A stretch of DNA of 64,000 nucleotides from Dipylidium caninum (lineage: Eukaryota > Platyhelminthes > Cestoda > Cyclophyllidea > Dipylidiidae). The stretch is taken from positions 283,001 through 347,000 of the forward strand of contig QEYB01001179.1 in NCBI GenBank assembly GCA_017562135.1, given 5' to 3'. The position numbers were made by a program, and so were the translations under genes. This document shows positions 12,601 through 22,979 of the stretch, piece after piece. Positions within the stretch are counted from its first letter, which is position 1. Each line of letters begins with the position of its first letter. Below the pieces are notes generated by a model. The model was not told the origin of the DNA and did not search any database. It saw only the letters and a list, made by a program, of their open reading frames with translations.

Positions 12601-15600
12601 AGGTGAGTGGGATCTGCGGGTGGGGAGAGGTTATTAATTTCAGTGTCACTCACGACGATCAATCATCACGACAGCCGGGGACGGCGGCGCTGGCCAGTCG
12701 TACCGGTCGATGGCGGGCTCGCTGTCGGCGTCCGGAATTTTTGGCCCCCGGATAGGCGGCCAGACGTCTCGCCTCGGCCTGGGCCGAGATGGCGGCCTCA
12801 GGACTCATGGACCTGCCCGCACGCGGCGACGATCGCATCATCGACTCGGCTGTTCAATTCACGAAGATGGATCCAAGTTAGGCCAATAAGCACAGTTGAT
12901 GACACATGCAGGAAGATGGGGTGGGGAATGGGAGGGGGGGGGGGAGGCGGAGGAGGAGGCAGGCGTAAATATTCTGGTCCTCTGCCTAAAAAACACCCTG
13001 TTTTGTGACGATTACTAAGACTTCTGAGGCGTGGAATTCGCGAATGTGAAGAAAATAAATTAAGTAATCGTAAAGAACACAGAAATGGGGTCATCCGTGA
13101 AAATAAACGCGGGAATTGTAAGGAAATTCGAAGAAGGAATGACAGCCAAACTCATAAAAACAACATTAAATTGTCGAAGAGGCGAGGAAGTGTGCATTTT
13201 TCACAAAATTGCCTTGCTATTTCGCAACTACTTATTGCCCAGGGTGAACAGGAATACAGTGACTGGGGAAGTTGGGACATTGGATCGGGAAGAGGTGAAA
13301 AAAGGGAGTGGTAGAAGCAAGCAGCATGCAACAAATCGAGGGTCAATAATGTGATGCCACTTAAATCGTTGAATTAATTTTTGTACGATTTTTGTTGGTG
13401 TGGAAGTTGTCATGCGAGCCTATTTTAATTGAGAAGGGATGGGGTGGAAGACGTGGCATCAACGTGGACGTTGGAGTGCTAAATCACATTTGACGTTTGC
13501 GATAAATACAAAGTCATTGTTTATTCAGTATTTTCGTCAGCTCAAAGCGGGTTGGTCCGAACAACAATGGGGTTAAGTGGTTTTGCGGAGAGGCTGATGT
13601 GGCTATCTGACGAGGCACCCTTCTACTGGCTCGTTTCACTTCCCGAGTTCAGTTCGTGTGGCAGTAGTTCCGAGGGGATGTGCTCGCATGCAATGAGTAT
13701 CCATCCGGGAACACGTCGAAAGTCCCCCTTTTGCCTTCCTTTCCTTCATCTTAATGCCTCCTGTGTGGCGACAGCGGGGCATAAATGCTTCAATGAACCG
13801 ATTGTCTCACCGCGCATTTGCAACACTTTTTACTCCATTAGGCTGAGCGCTTAAATATGCATCAAGTTCTCTGCTGCAAATCGCATCGGACACATAGCGC
13901 GGGGATTTGCTTTGAGAGAAGAGCGTGTGAGAAGGAATGAGTAAGCTGATGAGTGGGCGAACCAATCAATAAATGACTGAGTGGGTGAATGACTGGTGGA
14001 CCAATGAATGAACGGATCGATGAGAGAATGAATCAGTAATCGAAAGGAAGAAGGCATGAATTAAAAATGGCCGAGTCGTTGAAAAATGTGGCGTTAAGCG
14101 TGAAAATTAATGAGAATCAAGGAAAAAGTGAATGAAAAAATGGGCGAAATAAATGATGAGAGGATGGATAGTGATAACTCGGTAGGTAAAGGAATAGATG
14201 AGTGGACGCACAAATGCAGGTAGAAAGAGTGAAATAGTTAGTAAAATGATAAATAAATGACTGGACCAACGAACAAGTGAGTGAATGAGTGATTAAACCA
14301 ATGAATGAACGGGTCAATAAATCAAGGAGGCGGAGAATGAGTAAGTGCATGATTTAATAACTGATTGAATGACTCCAATGATCATTTAATTAACTACTTT
14401 TGTGATGACTAAATAACTTGGCAGGGGAAAAAAATGAACTGGCGATTAAAACATTTCATCCGCACTAAAAAATACATCGAGATTAACGGCAACAAGTGCC
14501 AATCATATCCGAGGGCAACGGAATGACAATGCGATTTGGCAGAGGTGATAAAAGACAACAGTCAGAGCTCACCCAACACACGAATACCTGGATGTACGAG
14601 AGTGGGCAGAATAGAGGTTTTGTTTTTTTTTCAGGAACTCGTTTTAGATTCTCAGAGAAGCAAGGTGATGGACGAAGTGCAGCTTACCTCGTCGACTGTT
14701 GACATTCGGAGTGGAATGGGAGGAATAGGCTCCTGAAAGTCAAAAGAGATGGCACTGATGGTAGTGGGAAAAAACAAAGTCTTTACTTTTCACTTAAAAA
14801 CAAACATCGTCATTTCGCGGATAACGGGTGGACAAAACATGGTTTAATGAAGCCACGATGGACGGATGGAAGCAGGTTGAATTCGTCTGGTGTGGAGGAG
14901 TGGAGACGCGGTGGCTGCAGAGGACAGGAGGAAATGACATTCTGAATTTTATGCATCAGTCACACTGCACATCTCATGTCTCTTTCATCCCATTTTCTCG
15001 CATTCGTAAACCTTGCCTGAATTTGCCAGGCTTTTCCACACCCCCTTCAAATCCTCCTCGCCAGCCGCTTCACACTTGACAGCATTTGTCAACCCCACTT
15101 GTCACACATTTTTGCTTTCCACTTTAATACATAAAAAAACTCCCGTCCACTTTTGTAACACACACATACACAAGCCAAAAAGGTCCACACTTTACTCTCC
15201 CGCGGACGCTCTTTTTCTGCTGGGTGGGACTTAACCCTTCTCCCTTTGTCGGCGTGCTTAACACCCAACTCTCCCCTGCCCGCGTGAAATCTCCTCACTC
15301 CCTTTTTTGCCCCCAACTGAAATAAATGCTGTCGCTTCAATTTTGGACTGGGGATTTTAGGATGCACGCATCATTTGGCCCCAAGCCCAAAGGGGCTGTT
15401 TGAAACGGAGACCGAATTCGCGGTGACGACGAAGGGGAGTGGGCGGTCGGAGTGGAAGGGTGGGGCGGAAGTTCCGGTGACGCGGATCACCTCGTCACAC
15501 GCCACAGGAGCGAGGCGCGGCCACGGCGCCTCAACACGTAGCCGACATGGAATCAAGGGCAAGTCGAGTCCTTCCACAGTTCATTCTCTAAGTTTGGCGA

Positions 15601-18600
15601 CTCTCTACTCTGCGATCTTATTGGGACCATTCACGGCCAATTCTCCATCTCACATGGAGGGCAACTGATCTGCAAGTATCTCGGCGTGGAAGACACGCTA
15701 AACGCTTGCGTGTCAATGCCAAGTTGGAAGGTGATGCTCTTCTCGCGGTCCCCACACTCCTACATCACCACACGGCGGTGGACAGGTAGGCAGGAGTTGG
15801 TGCGCCTCCGTTCAAACGCAGAAGAGTGGCCGCTGACGGAGTGGAAGGGAGGGCGGGAGAGTGGAGGTCCGCCAGCTGCCACCACAGGGAGAAGTGACAG
15901 GCGAGGCGGCTGGGTGTTGAACTCACTCCGGCTCAGAAGGACACGCCACTGATGGAACTACATTTTCCACACAGTTGACAGAGGCGAGAAACGCGAGATG
16001 TCAAAGTGAGAAATGAGGTTTTCAACACACAAAACTTTGCCATTTGCCATGGCTGCATACCAATGGACACAAAAAGTAGCGGTGAAAGTGCCGAGAAAAA
16101 GGGGAGAGCGCAAGAGGAGGAGCATTCGCGCAAGCCCTGAAACATCCTGACAAAGTCACACTAAATCCAGTCGTCCAGGCCGCGCAATGCTTTCCAAGAA
16201 GACCAATTTTATCAAAGTAATGCACGGGGGTGTGGGACTTGCTGGAATGAACGCCCTCCTCCACACCGGACCAATTATCAACGCACGTGACTTGCGAACA
16301 ATGAAGTTGGGAGGAGCACCAACACTCCGACCCGAGCTGAGAGCTCGTCCCATCGGATGGCCGAGGGGAGACAGGTGGCGATACCGCGTGTAGCGATCTT
16401 TTTCGGGTCGTGCGCCGTCCATTTCGCCAAAGACTTGGGGCGCGTGGCGGTGGTCGATGTACTCCCTGTCCACGGAGCTCGGCGGCAGGGTTCGGGTCTG
16501 GGAGTGGTGCGCGAGAGACATGTCCCGACGCGACAGGCGTTGAGTGGTGTGCCCGCTGGCCGACGGCGGCGGACGACGGATGGAGGCGGGAGTCGTGGCA
16601 GTGGAAAGAGGACCCGCGGAGCTGAGCAGGTCGCAACTCGTGACTGCGGTGTGGCCCTGCTCTGCCAGACGTAGGTAGGAGACCGGATACTGATGGCCAT
16701 AGTCAACGCCAGGCGGACAGATTCGTCGGACGGAGCCGAAGAGAAGTGTGGAGGTGTCGCCGGATAGGGTATTCAGCATGGAGGGTGTTGTTAGTGTGGC
16801 GTCAAATGAATAAGGCACGGCGGCGGTACCGCTTGTGCTGTGTGTCACTGGGTAGGTTTCTTGCGTCTAAATTTGCGGAAAAGAAGTCTCAGAGAGTGTT
16901 TGAAGCCATTGCAAGTCGTACGTCTGCCAGCTGTTCTTGGGTCACACTCAAAGACGATCTTAAAGTGTTGAGAGAGGAAATGGGCGCATGTGTGGAGTGG
17001 TGGAGCCAGGAGAGTCGACAGAGGGGAGGCTGAATGGACGGACAGATGCAAGGGGAGATGGCGGTCGTAGGAATGAACAGATGAGCATTTACAGGCTGGA
17101 TGTATCCAATGGAGGTGAGCAGAACGAGAAACGAATAAAAAGCAAGCAGAATGGGCACATACAAGGTGGGCGGAACGAACGCCCATTCACAGAACATCAT
17201 CTAAAGCCAGCGTTTTGGAAAGACCGACCAAATCCCCTTCCCTCCATCTCCAACTCTGTTTGTAATCCAAAAGTGTCAACAACCACACGGCTGAGAAGCG
17301 TTATGCGCTCAAATCTTCCGAGTCCTTCCACACACCTGCCCCGCCGAAGCAGTCGGTGGAATCTTGATTCTGCAATGCTAACCGCTTTTAGTGCGTCTGG
17401 CACGGTGCCAGAAAGGATAGAACCGACAAGATTCTTTATGATTCCCCGAATGAGCTTATCGCCCTGGTCTTCCACCCGTCCATTCTCTCCCTCACCCTCG
17501 TTCTATGCCCACCGCCGGAGTCTTTGTCACTTGGCTCCAACTTAAATTGCGGTGGACGGATTTGTTTGCATCCCACCGCCACCTCTCCCTCCTTCCTGCT
17601 CTTCAATCGGCCACCCTCTTCCTGCTTGTAATCAAAAGTAAAAATGTGGAACTGTTCATCCACAAAAATGTCGCATGAAGGGAAAAATTAGGCTTCTTGG
17701 CACACCTTTCGGAGTGATTACCGAATCTTGGCAAGGGCACACAGACACAGACACACTGTCGTCGTCCCAAACTAAAGTGGCCACCGCCGAGGCTTCGTGA
17801 ATGGGACGTGGAGAAAGTGGTGCATCGCGGTGGAGGAATTCGAAGTCCGCCTACTCAGTGATAAGGGAGGAAGGCGAGGCAAGTCATTTGAGTTGCCCCA
17901 CCCACCCACCACCCCGAGGATAAAAGAAGGGTTTGAGGGACGACGGTTCCGGAGCGGCGGTCGAGACGCTTAGGCGTGTGCGTAAACAAGCCTCGACCAC
18001 AAGCGCAAATGGGCCAACGCCTAGTCAAAATACGCATTCCGACGCCATTTCTCACCCGGCGGGGGACGTGTTGCGGGGAGGGCCGGGGAGGGAAGGGGAG
18101 AGGAGGCAAAGGAAAGTGCAAAAAGGGGACGGGAGTGAAGGAGGGCGGGTCTTACAGGTGTTTGCATGTCCTGCGGTTTGGCTAGTCCGGCCTCCTCCCC
18201 GGAATACAGGCTGTACGTGGGGCTCGGGTTGTGCTGAAGGACGCAAAAGAGTGTATCTTATCAGGTCCGATTACCAAGACAACAACAAGGGGGCGCGGGG
18301 GAGAAGGGGCGAGGGACTGAGGGGCGAACACCGATGGCGCACCTATTTTGACTTGCACAGAGGTGAAGGGATGTGGCACAAACAGCCACCTTTCGGGGGT
18401 TATTTTGAGGAACTGGTTTTAGACCTCGGGAGGTAAACAAACTCCAAGGGAAGGGGATGACGGGGCGAGAGGAAAAGTGGGGCTTACATCGAGTTTCTTC
18501 CCCGCTTCCGATTCGGCGTCTAAAAGTGGAAAGGCGCGTTGTGTGAGGCGGCCTACGCTACTCTCTGGAGAAGGGGACGCACCAATGAAACCCATTTTGT

Positions 18601-21600
18601 TTTCACAGCGTGAAAAAGCCCCATTTTACCGGAAAACGAATAGATTTTCAGGCTAAATGGGTCGAGAGAGGTTAGCACTGTGAGGTTTCAACCTCTGGTC
18701 AGAGAAGGTCATACAGTGGCTGGCCCGAAACAACTCATTCATGTGACATAAATACCACGAAGACGCATGAAATATCGTGAAGATGATCACAAAATACACT
18801 TATGTCCAGTCAGTAGTCGTGTTCCGTTTAGTCTGAACGCAACGTCTGGACTCGCCCAAAGCAGTAAAGGAGGTTCAGGTCAAGTTACCACTGCCTCAGC
18901 GATGTAGCACTTTTTTGGCCACTTCAAAGGATTTTTTGGCTTAACGTCTTTTCAGTCCAAGCGTGATACGTCGCCCAGTGTCGGTTCTCTCTTTCTCCAA
19001 CAAACGAAATGCACGTTCTTTTATTTGTCACTGATCTACCGACGAATTAGGAGTACATCCGTTCGTGGCGGATAAGCAAAGTCGCCCGATTTTAAGTACA
19101 GGACATTTGGCAGTCGACCAGAGAGCGTCGGTTTACTGTTGAAATGCGTTTGAAGAAAGGGGGAGAGGTTGTACTCACTGGTCAGAACTGCTTCTTCAAC
19201 ATTCACGGTCAAGGCCTCGGTCCCATTGAGAAGAGTGGGAGTCTTGGAAGGCGGTGCCTCCGTCCCCGTCGAACTGCCGGCGGAGGGGAGGATTTGGGAG
19301 CGCGACTTCTTCGAGCGGAAGAGGTCACCAAGCCGACGTGGCAGGGACGGGCTCTTGATCATCTTGGTGTTCGACGGAGGCTTTGTCAATGCCTCATCCG
19401 GAAAGTCCCGACTAGGGACGGTGGAGGAATTGCGCTTTTCAGTTTGCGCATTGATTTGTCCCACGTCGGTGCTGTCCTCTCGTGAAATTTGAGGTGGCAC
19501 ACATTTCTCGCAGAAGAGGTGACCCCTGAATGCCACTACCTTCTCGCCTGACGATACGGTTCGACTAGAAATAGCCGCGAGAAGAAGAAATGGAGCCTTA
19601 AATTCACCACAAAGAGAATTGTGGGTAGAAGGAATGATGACGCCCTAATTTCACTGCCACCGCAAACTCTCTTGGCAGTATCGAAAATCTACTTATGTAA
19701 TTTTTAGCCCGAAAAAAGGCAAATACAAGTGGAGGAAGAAAGTGACCAACGGATAGTCAAGCTGACAAATGGAGAGAAACGGGACGGTGGAGCACCTACG
19801 TGACCGCGCTGCCTCCCCGGGGGTGCACAGCGGTGGAAAAGAAGAGGATGCGTGTTGCCTTTGCACCCCATCCCCACGCTCTTGCATGCATATGTTAGGC
19901 GTTTTAGGCTACGCAGACAGACGGTGGGCGGTAGACAGGCGCGCAACTGTCTTTCGGGCTTCCTTTCATGTGTGAACCCGATTTTCCACCCATTGTGTGG
20001 CACCTCTCCTCCACCAGTGGATTGGATCAACGATGTCAGAGGTAACGTGGAGTGAGGATGGCTGATGCCGGGGCGGCGGGCACGAGTCCACCAAAGCCTC
20101 CGGCGACTCGGCTGACTGGTTGCGGTAGGCGGTCAGTGGAGAGAAGTGGAGCCGAAATGGGCAAGAAACTTGAAGAGCGGAGTAAGTTATGCCACGAATT
20201 TATAAGTACTACCCCTTTTCCAAGTGGAAGGGGCCTGTTGAGCCTGTACTCGTGAAGTCTTTCGCTCCTGCTCCCACCGCCATTTCCATCTCAATTTTAG
20301 ACCAGGGGGTGGTGCAGTGGTGGGGGGAAGGGGCGATGAGGCAGATCCCTTCCGCTCCTAAATCTTCGCTTAGCAGAACAGGAAGACAGCGACAACACGA
20401 TCTGCATAAATTACCTCAGTTTAATCGCGAACTAGAAATTGGTAGTTGTGAGAAAAAACGTAAACACAGAAACAAACCTCTTTACTAAATATTTAAAAAG
20501 AAGATCAATTAAAATTTCAAGGATCCACTTAAGAAAATTAGAAAATGGCTTTGATAACAGTAACAGTGCAAAGAAATACACTAAGTTAAAGTTTCTGGTT
20601 TTTGATTGGTCGAGAGAAGGGGAATTGATGAAACGCATCGTAAAACCACTGTTTTCGCCTCTCCAAAAAAAGGCGAGGAAAAGAAGAGGTCTCGATTGGA
20701 CGAAGTATGGTCGAAGCTTATATACAGTGGCAAAGGTTGAAAACGAACCTGAATACTTTTAAAACGAGGTGGACAAATCTCTTCCACCCTCTCTCCTCCT
20801 CCGTCAGGCCCAACAGCCCTCAAAAGCCAGCGGAAGTAACTTTTGGGTCGGAAATGGAACGGAAAAGTGGAGAACTTTGTGAAGAGGGTCATCATTGAGA
20901 AAAGTACGCAAAGCAGGATAGAATGGGGCGAGGAAGAACACAGAGACTCGCTCCAATGCGCCGGACTCATATCCCTGAGGATCACCGAGACGGCAAAAAT
21001 TGAGACCTTGTTGTAGCACAAAATACAGCAAGTTCCAATTTCGTAGTGGCAGTTTGAGATGAGTCATTGGTGAAGGGAGAGGAGGAGAGAGGAAGCGGGA
21101 GGAGGAGGAGGGAGACAAGGAGGAGGCGAAGGAAGAAAGCTGAGCCTCGCCCATTTAGGCGAGAGAGCGACCACGATGGAGTTGGGAAAGAGGTCGTAAA
21201 AAATGCAAATTTGTGACTGCCAACTTAAAGTCCGAAGCATTTGGAAAAGATTACGCGGTCTTGTTGAAGCACCATGTCTCCCTCCTCCCGCACTCCTCCT
21301 CCGCCCCCCAGGCGTGTGAGGACGAGAGGGTGAGTGGGAATTTGTTGCGTTCTTCTATGCGTGTGTATGTGTGCGCGTGTGTGTATGGGTGTGTCACATG
21401 ACCACATCTTCTTAAAGGCCTGTCTAAGAGCTGCGTCTCCGTTACAATTCGATTCGTGTTCTGCCATCCAAGTTATTTTCACAAGCAAACGATGTGCATG
21501 TACGTAGGTGTGGATATGTGTGTGTTTGAGCGCACCGTCGGTGGATGAGGTCCCCTGGACGTCCGTGAGTACCCTTCGGCGCTTAATATGCCATTTAAGA

Positions 21601-22979
21601 CCTTCTGGTGTCGTGTCATTCGGTCACAGCCGTTGCCGCCGAGCATGAGAGGTAGAGGACTAACTGCGGCATTTAAATCCTCGTCTTCCTTCTCCCTTTC
21701 TCTCGCTCCACTACTCGCATTTGGCAGATCGGTAATTAGCATAGCCTCCAGACATCTGTCAGCGGATAAGAAAAGGAGGCAGGTGCCAAAAAAGTGGGTG
21801 GGATTGGTGGTAGAGGCAACAGAGCACGACGAAGAAAGAGAGAGAGCGAGGACTGGCACGCAGTGGGAGGAAGTTCAACCTCTCCACCAAGTTTCGACAA
21901 GGTTCAGCATAGTATTTTCAGGGGAGTAAACCAGTAATGTGGGAGTTCCGGGAACACCCATCCGTGGCGATTGGTCAGAAGAAACTTAGTTGTCATAACG
22001 TGAATGGATGGACTGACATCTGGCGGTAGCGAACGCGCAATACGTTGAATGCGTGAATGACACATGCTGATATGTTTGAGTCGTGGAGTGGCGGAGGCCC
22101 CTCAAGATGAATGAATGGCTGGGCTGAGAGAACGGAAAAGAAAGAGAGATGAAAGAACAGGTGGACGAGTAGGAGAAGAGATGGGGGGACAGGCAGAAGG
22201 ACATGAAGAAGTGAATTCGAGGCGGATATCGAATGGACGAACGTGTTGATTACGAGTAGACGAAACAAGGCTTGCCGAGGGATTCAACGCAAATAACGCA
22301 TAAACCGTTGATTGAAAGGGACACTTGTCAAATAGAAACAGAAGGAGAGGAGGGTGGAATTGCTACCTCCGCAAAAAAAAACACCAAAATACCACGAAAA
22401 CCTCAATATAAAAGACTTTGGCGTTCAAACAAATTGACGCATGATGGTACCAGGATTTGGGTCGAATGACAGACTTCTAATCAACTGAATCTCTCCATTA
22501 ATGAGAGGTAAGAACTCACTTGCAGGAGAAGCAGCGTAGACAAAAGGGATGAAATGTACTCCCCAGCGCAGTGACCACCTCGCCCTCCGCTGCAGTGCCG
22601 CAGGCGGCGCATTTAATGGCATACGTCTGACGGTAATCCTCGGGACAGTAGAATTGTCCATCACGAAGTTGGAAGTTCCTCTCATCCAACAGCTTTTCGC
22701 ATTCTGTAACATTATCAACCGTTGAAATTAATACGTCGGGTGTAGGTGCGCACGTTTTCTACTAACTAGAAAATCCCCTCAAATTAAAAACGATTACATA
22801 CAACAAAGTGCTATTTCATCCCGCAATTCGCCCTAATTTCCACATTTGGGTAGTGTGCATAGAGCATGGGGTGAAAGACTTACCATGACATCTGAAGCAG
22901 GCCTTATGCAAGTGGAGATCCTGTATCTTGAGCACCGTTCCCCGACATCGCTTTTTGCAGACGGCGCATGAAACCTTAC
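3391..22979 (-). CDS. ABLIM: abLIM/UNC-115-like LIM protein (multi-exon, partial)
   Basis: Probable actin-binding LIM adaptor linking signalling to F-actin. The firm part is 22979..22884, 22703..22520, 19564..19179 and 16847..about 16287, joined by GT-AG introns with matching phases. LIM1 begins CAVCKKRC and continues HKACFRCHEC; LIM2 contains CAACG, EGEVVTALG, CLRCFSC and CEKC, with all zinc ligands, and the EGEVVTALG run is typical of abLIM LIM2. Downstream exons at 12849..12654, 10730..10615, 6801..6602, 4380..4239 and 3600..3391 are assigned by strand, open frame, splice sites and phase. One internal link (10615 to 6801) does not phase-match, so at least one exon is missing there. No LIM3-LIM4 and no villin headpiece were found; the start (above 22979) and the end were not located. 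The family call rests on the LIM pair. One exon has a one-base frame break at 12738-12742. Confidence 0.72.
4239..4380 (-). CDS. ABLIM: abLIM downstream exon (Glu/Arg then Ser/Pro)
   Basis: Exon of 142 nt between acceptor cctctag and donor gtaagt on the minus strand. It encodes AVAQYVEEEEKRQRNNSPDL and continues ISASRSPSASFEPPYSTRFA. It begins in phase 0 and ends one base into a codon, matching its neighbours at 6602 and 3600. No named domain is seen; the short acidic-basic run may be helical. Confidence 0.55.
6602..6801 (-). CDS. ABLIM: abLIM downstream exon (Ser/Thr-rich)
   Basis: Exon of 200 nt between acceptor cttttag and donor gtaagt on the minus strand. It encodes a Ser/Thr/Glu-rich stretch that includes TLPTAKELTKSEESSSDTQ and EEKIITLKRTTGNSG. 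It ends in phase 0, matching the exon at 4380. The join to the exon at 10615 fails in phase, so one or more exons lie between. It could belong to a separate gene, but strand and composition fit abLIM. Confidence 0.5.
10615..10730 (-). CDS. ABLIM: abLIM exon (linker)
   Basis: Exon of 116 nt between acceptor aatacag and donor gtgagt on the minus strand. It begins with two bases that complete the codon left by the corrected exon at 12654 and ends in phase 0. It encodes RRSEGAWSPVQVELSAPSRP and then ITGTFAGTDWNRSLLTVM. No domain is recognised. The phase match with its upstream neighbour supports the assignment. Confidence 0.6.
12654..12849 (-). CDS. ABLIM: abLIM exon with one-base frame break
   Basis: Exon on the minus strand between acceptor gaacag and donor gtgagt. 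Its first part reads as SMSPEAAISAQAEARRLAAY followed by PGAK. Then the good frame jumps to the one encoding PDADSEPAIDRYDWPAPP. The jump is at a run of five A (five T on the plus strand, 12738-12742); a run of four would keep one frame. After that one-base correction the exon ends one base into a codon, which is what the exon at 10730 requires. The run is therefore most simply a sequencing indel. Confidence 0.65.
13930..14400. repeat. Degenerate TGAA/GAGTGAA tandem tract
   Basis: About 470 bp dominated by interrupted tetra- and octanucleotide units of the type gaatgaat, gagtgagt and gtgaatga. A longer block containing 'ccaatgaatgaacgg' occurs at about 14002 and again at about 14298, so the array also has a higher-order duplication. 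It lies in an abLIM intron. It looks like an old, diverged minisatellite. Confidence 0.65.
14688..14732 (-). CDS. ABLIM: Candidate 45-nt abLIM microexon
   Basis: A 45-nt segment between a good acceptor (ctttcag) and a good donor (gtaagct) on the minus strand. Read in the phase needed by the next firm exon (12849), it encodes a Ser-rich peptide (AYSSHSTPNVNSRR). Another frame is also open (EPIPPIPLRMSTVDE). The splice sites are the evidence; membership in the gene is inferred. Confidence 0.45.
16287..16847 (-). CDS. ABLIM: abLIM exon: linker region (lower end uncertain)
   Basis: Open frame on the minus strand after a ctacccag acceptor at 16847, whose two leading bases complete the codon left by the exon at 19179. 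It encodes a Pro/Ser/Thr-rich region with a notable segment ICPPGVDYGHQYPVSYLRLA and later DRYTRYRHLSPLG. No strong donor is visible; gtgcgt at 16286 is the best candidate, so the left boundary is approximate. No catalytic domain is visible; the region is probably disordered. Confidence 0.6.
19179..19564 (-). CDS. ABLIM: abLIM exon: end of LIM2 plus Ser/Lys-rich linker
   Basis: Exon of 386 nt starting after a tttctag acceptor and ending at a gtgagt donor. The first residues complete LIM2 (GEKVVAFRGHLFCEKC). The rest is a linker rich in Ser, Thr, Pro and basic residues, including SPSLPRRLGDLFRSKKSRSQ. In vertebrate abLIM a second LIM pair would follow LIM2; here the linker follows directly. 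Confidence 0.8.
21355..21396. repeat. Imperfect (GT)n microsatellite
   Basis: Alternating gt/gc dinucleotides (tgcgtgtgtatgtgtgcgcg and onward) within the large intron between the LIM exons. Simple-sequence repeat with no further feature. Confidence 0.75.
22520..22703 (-). CDS. ABLIM: abLIM exon: end of LIM1 and most of LIM2
   Basis: Exon of 184 nt between a ttacag acceptor and a gtgagt donor. It encodes the second finger of LIM1 (CEKLLDERNF, then FYCPEDY) and the first finger of LIM2 (CAACG, EGEVVTALGSTFHPFC). It ends two bases into a codon that is completed as Asn by the exon at 19564, so CFSC-N runs on smoothly. The exact phase match over a 2.9 kb intron supports the join. Confidence 0.85.
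22884..22979 (-). CDS. ABLIM: abLIM exon: first LIM finger
   Basis: Internal exon of 96 nt, bounded by an acceptor (ctcctag) and a gtaagt donor on the minus strand. It encodes the first half of LIM1: C-x2-C (CAVC), then H-x2-C (HKAC) and the next Cys (FRC). Its last base completes a Glu codon with the following exon (22703..22520), giving the H-E-C junction required to finish the zinc finger. The upstream exon with the start codon was not found. Confidence 0.85.

Noticed and set aside
16357..16674. Plus-strand open frames opposite the abLIM exon at 16.3-16.8 kb
   Set aside because: No splice support or motif; the minus-strand frame has an in-phase acceptor and fits the neighbouring exon.
17197..17475. 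Minus-strand 92-codon frame (KLIRGIIKNLVGSILSGTVP) and its plus-strand partner
   Set aside because: Looks protein-like but matches no family I know, lacks good splice sites, and lies in an abLIM intron.
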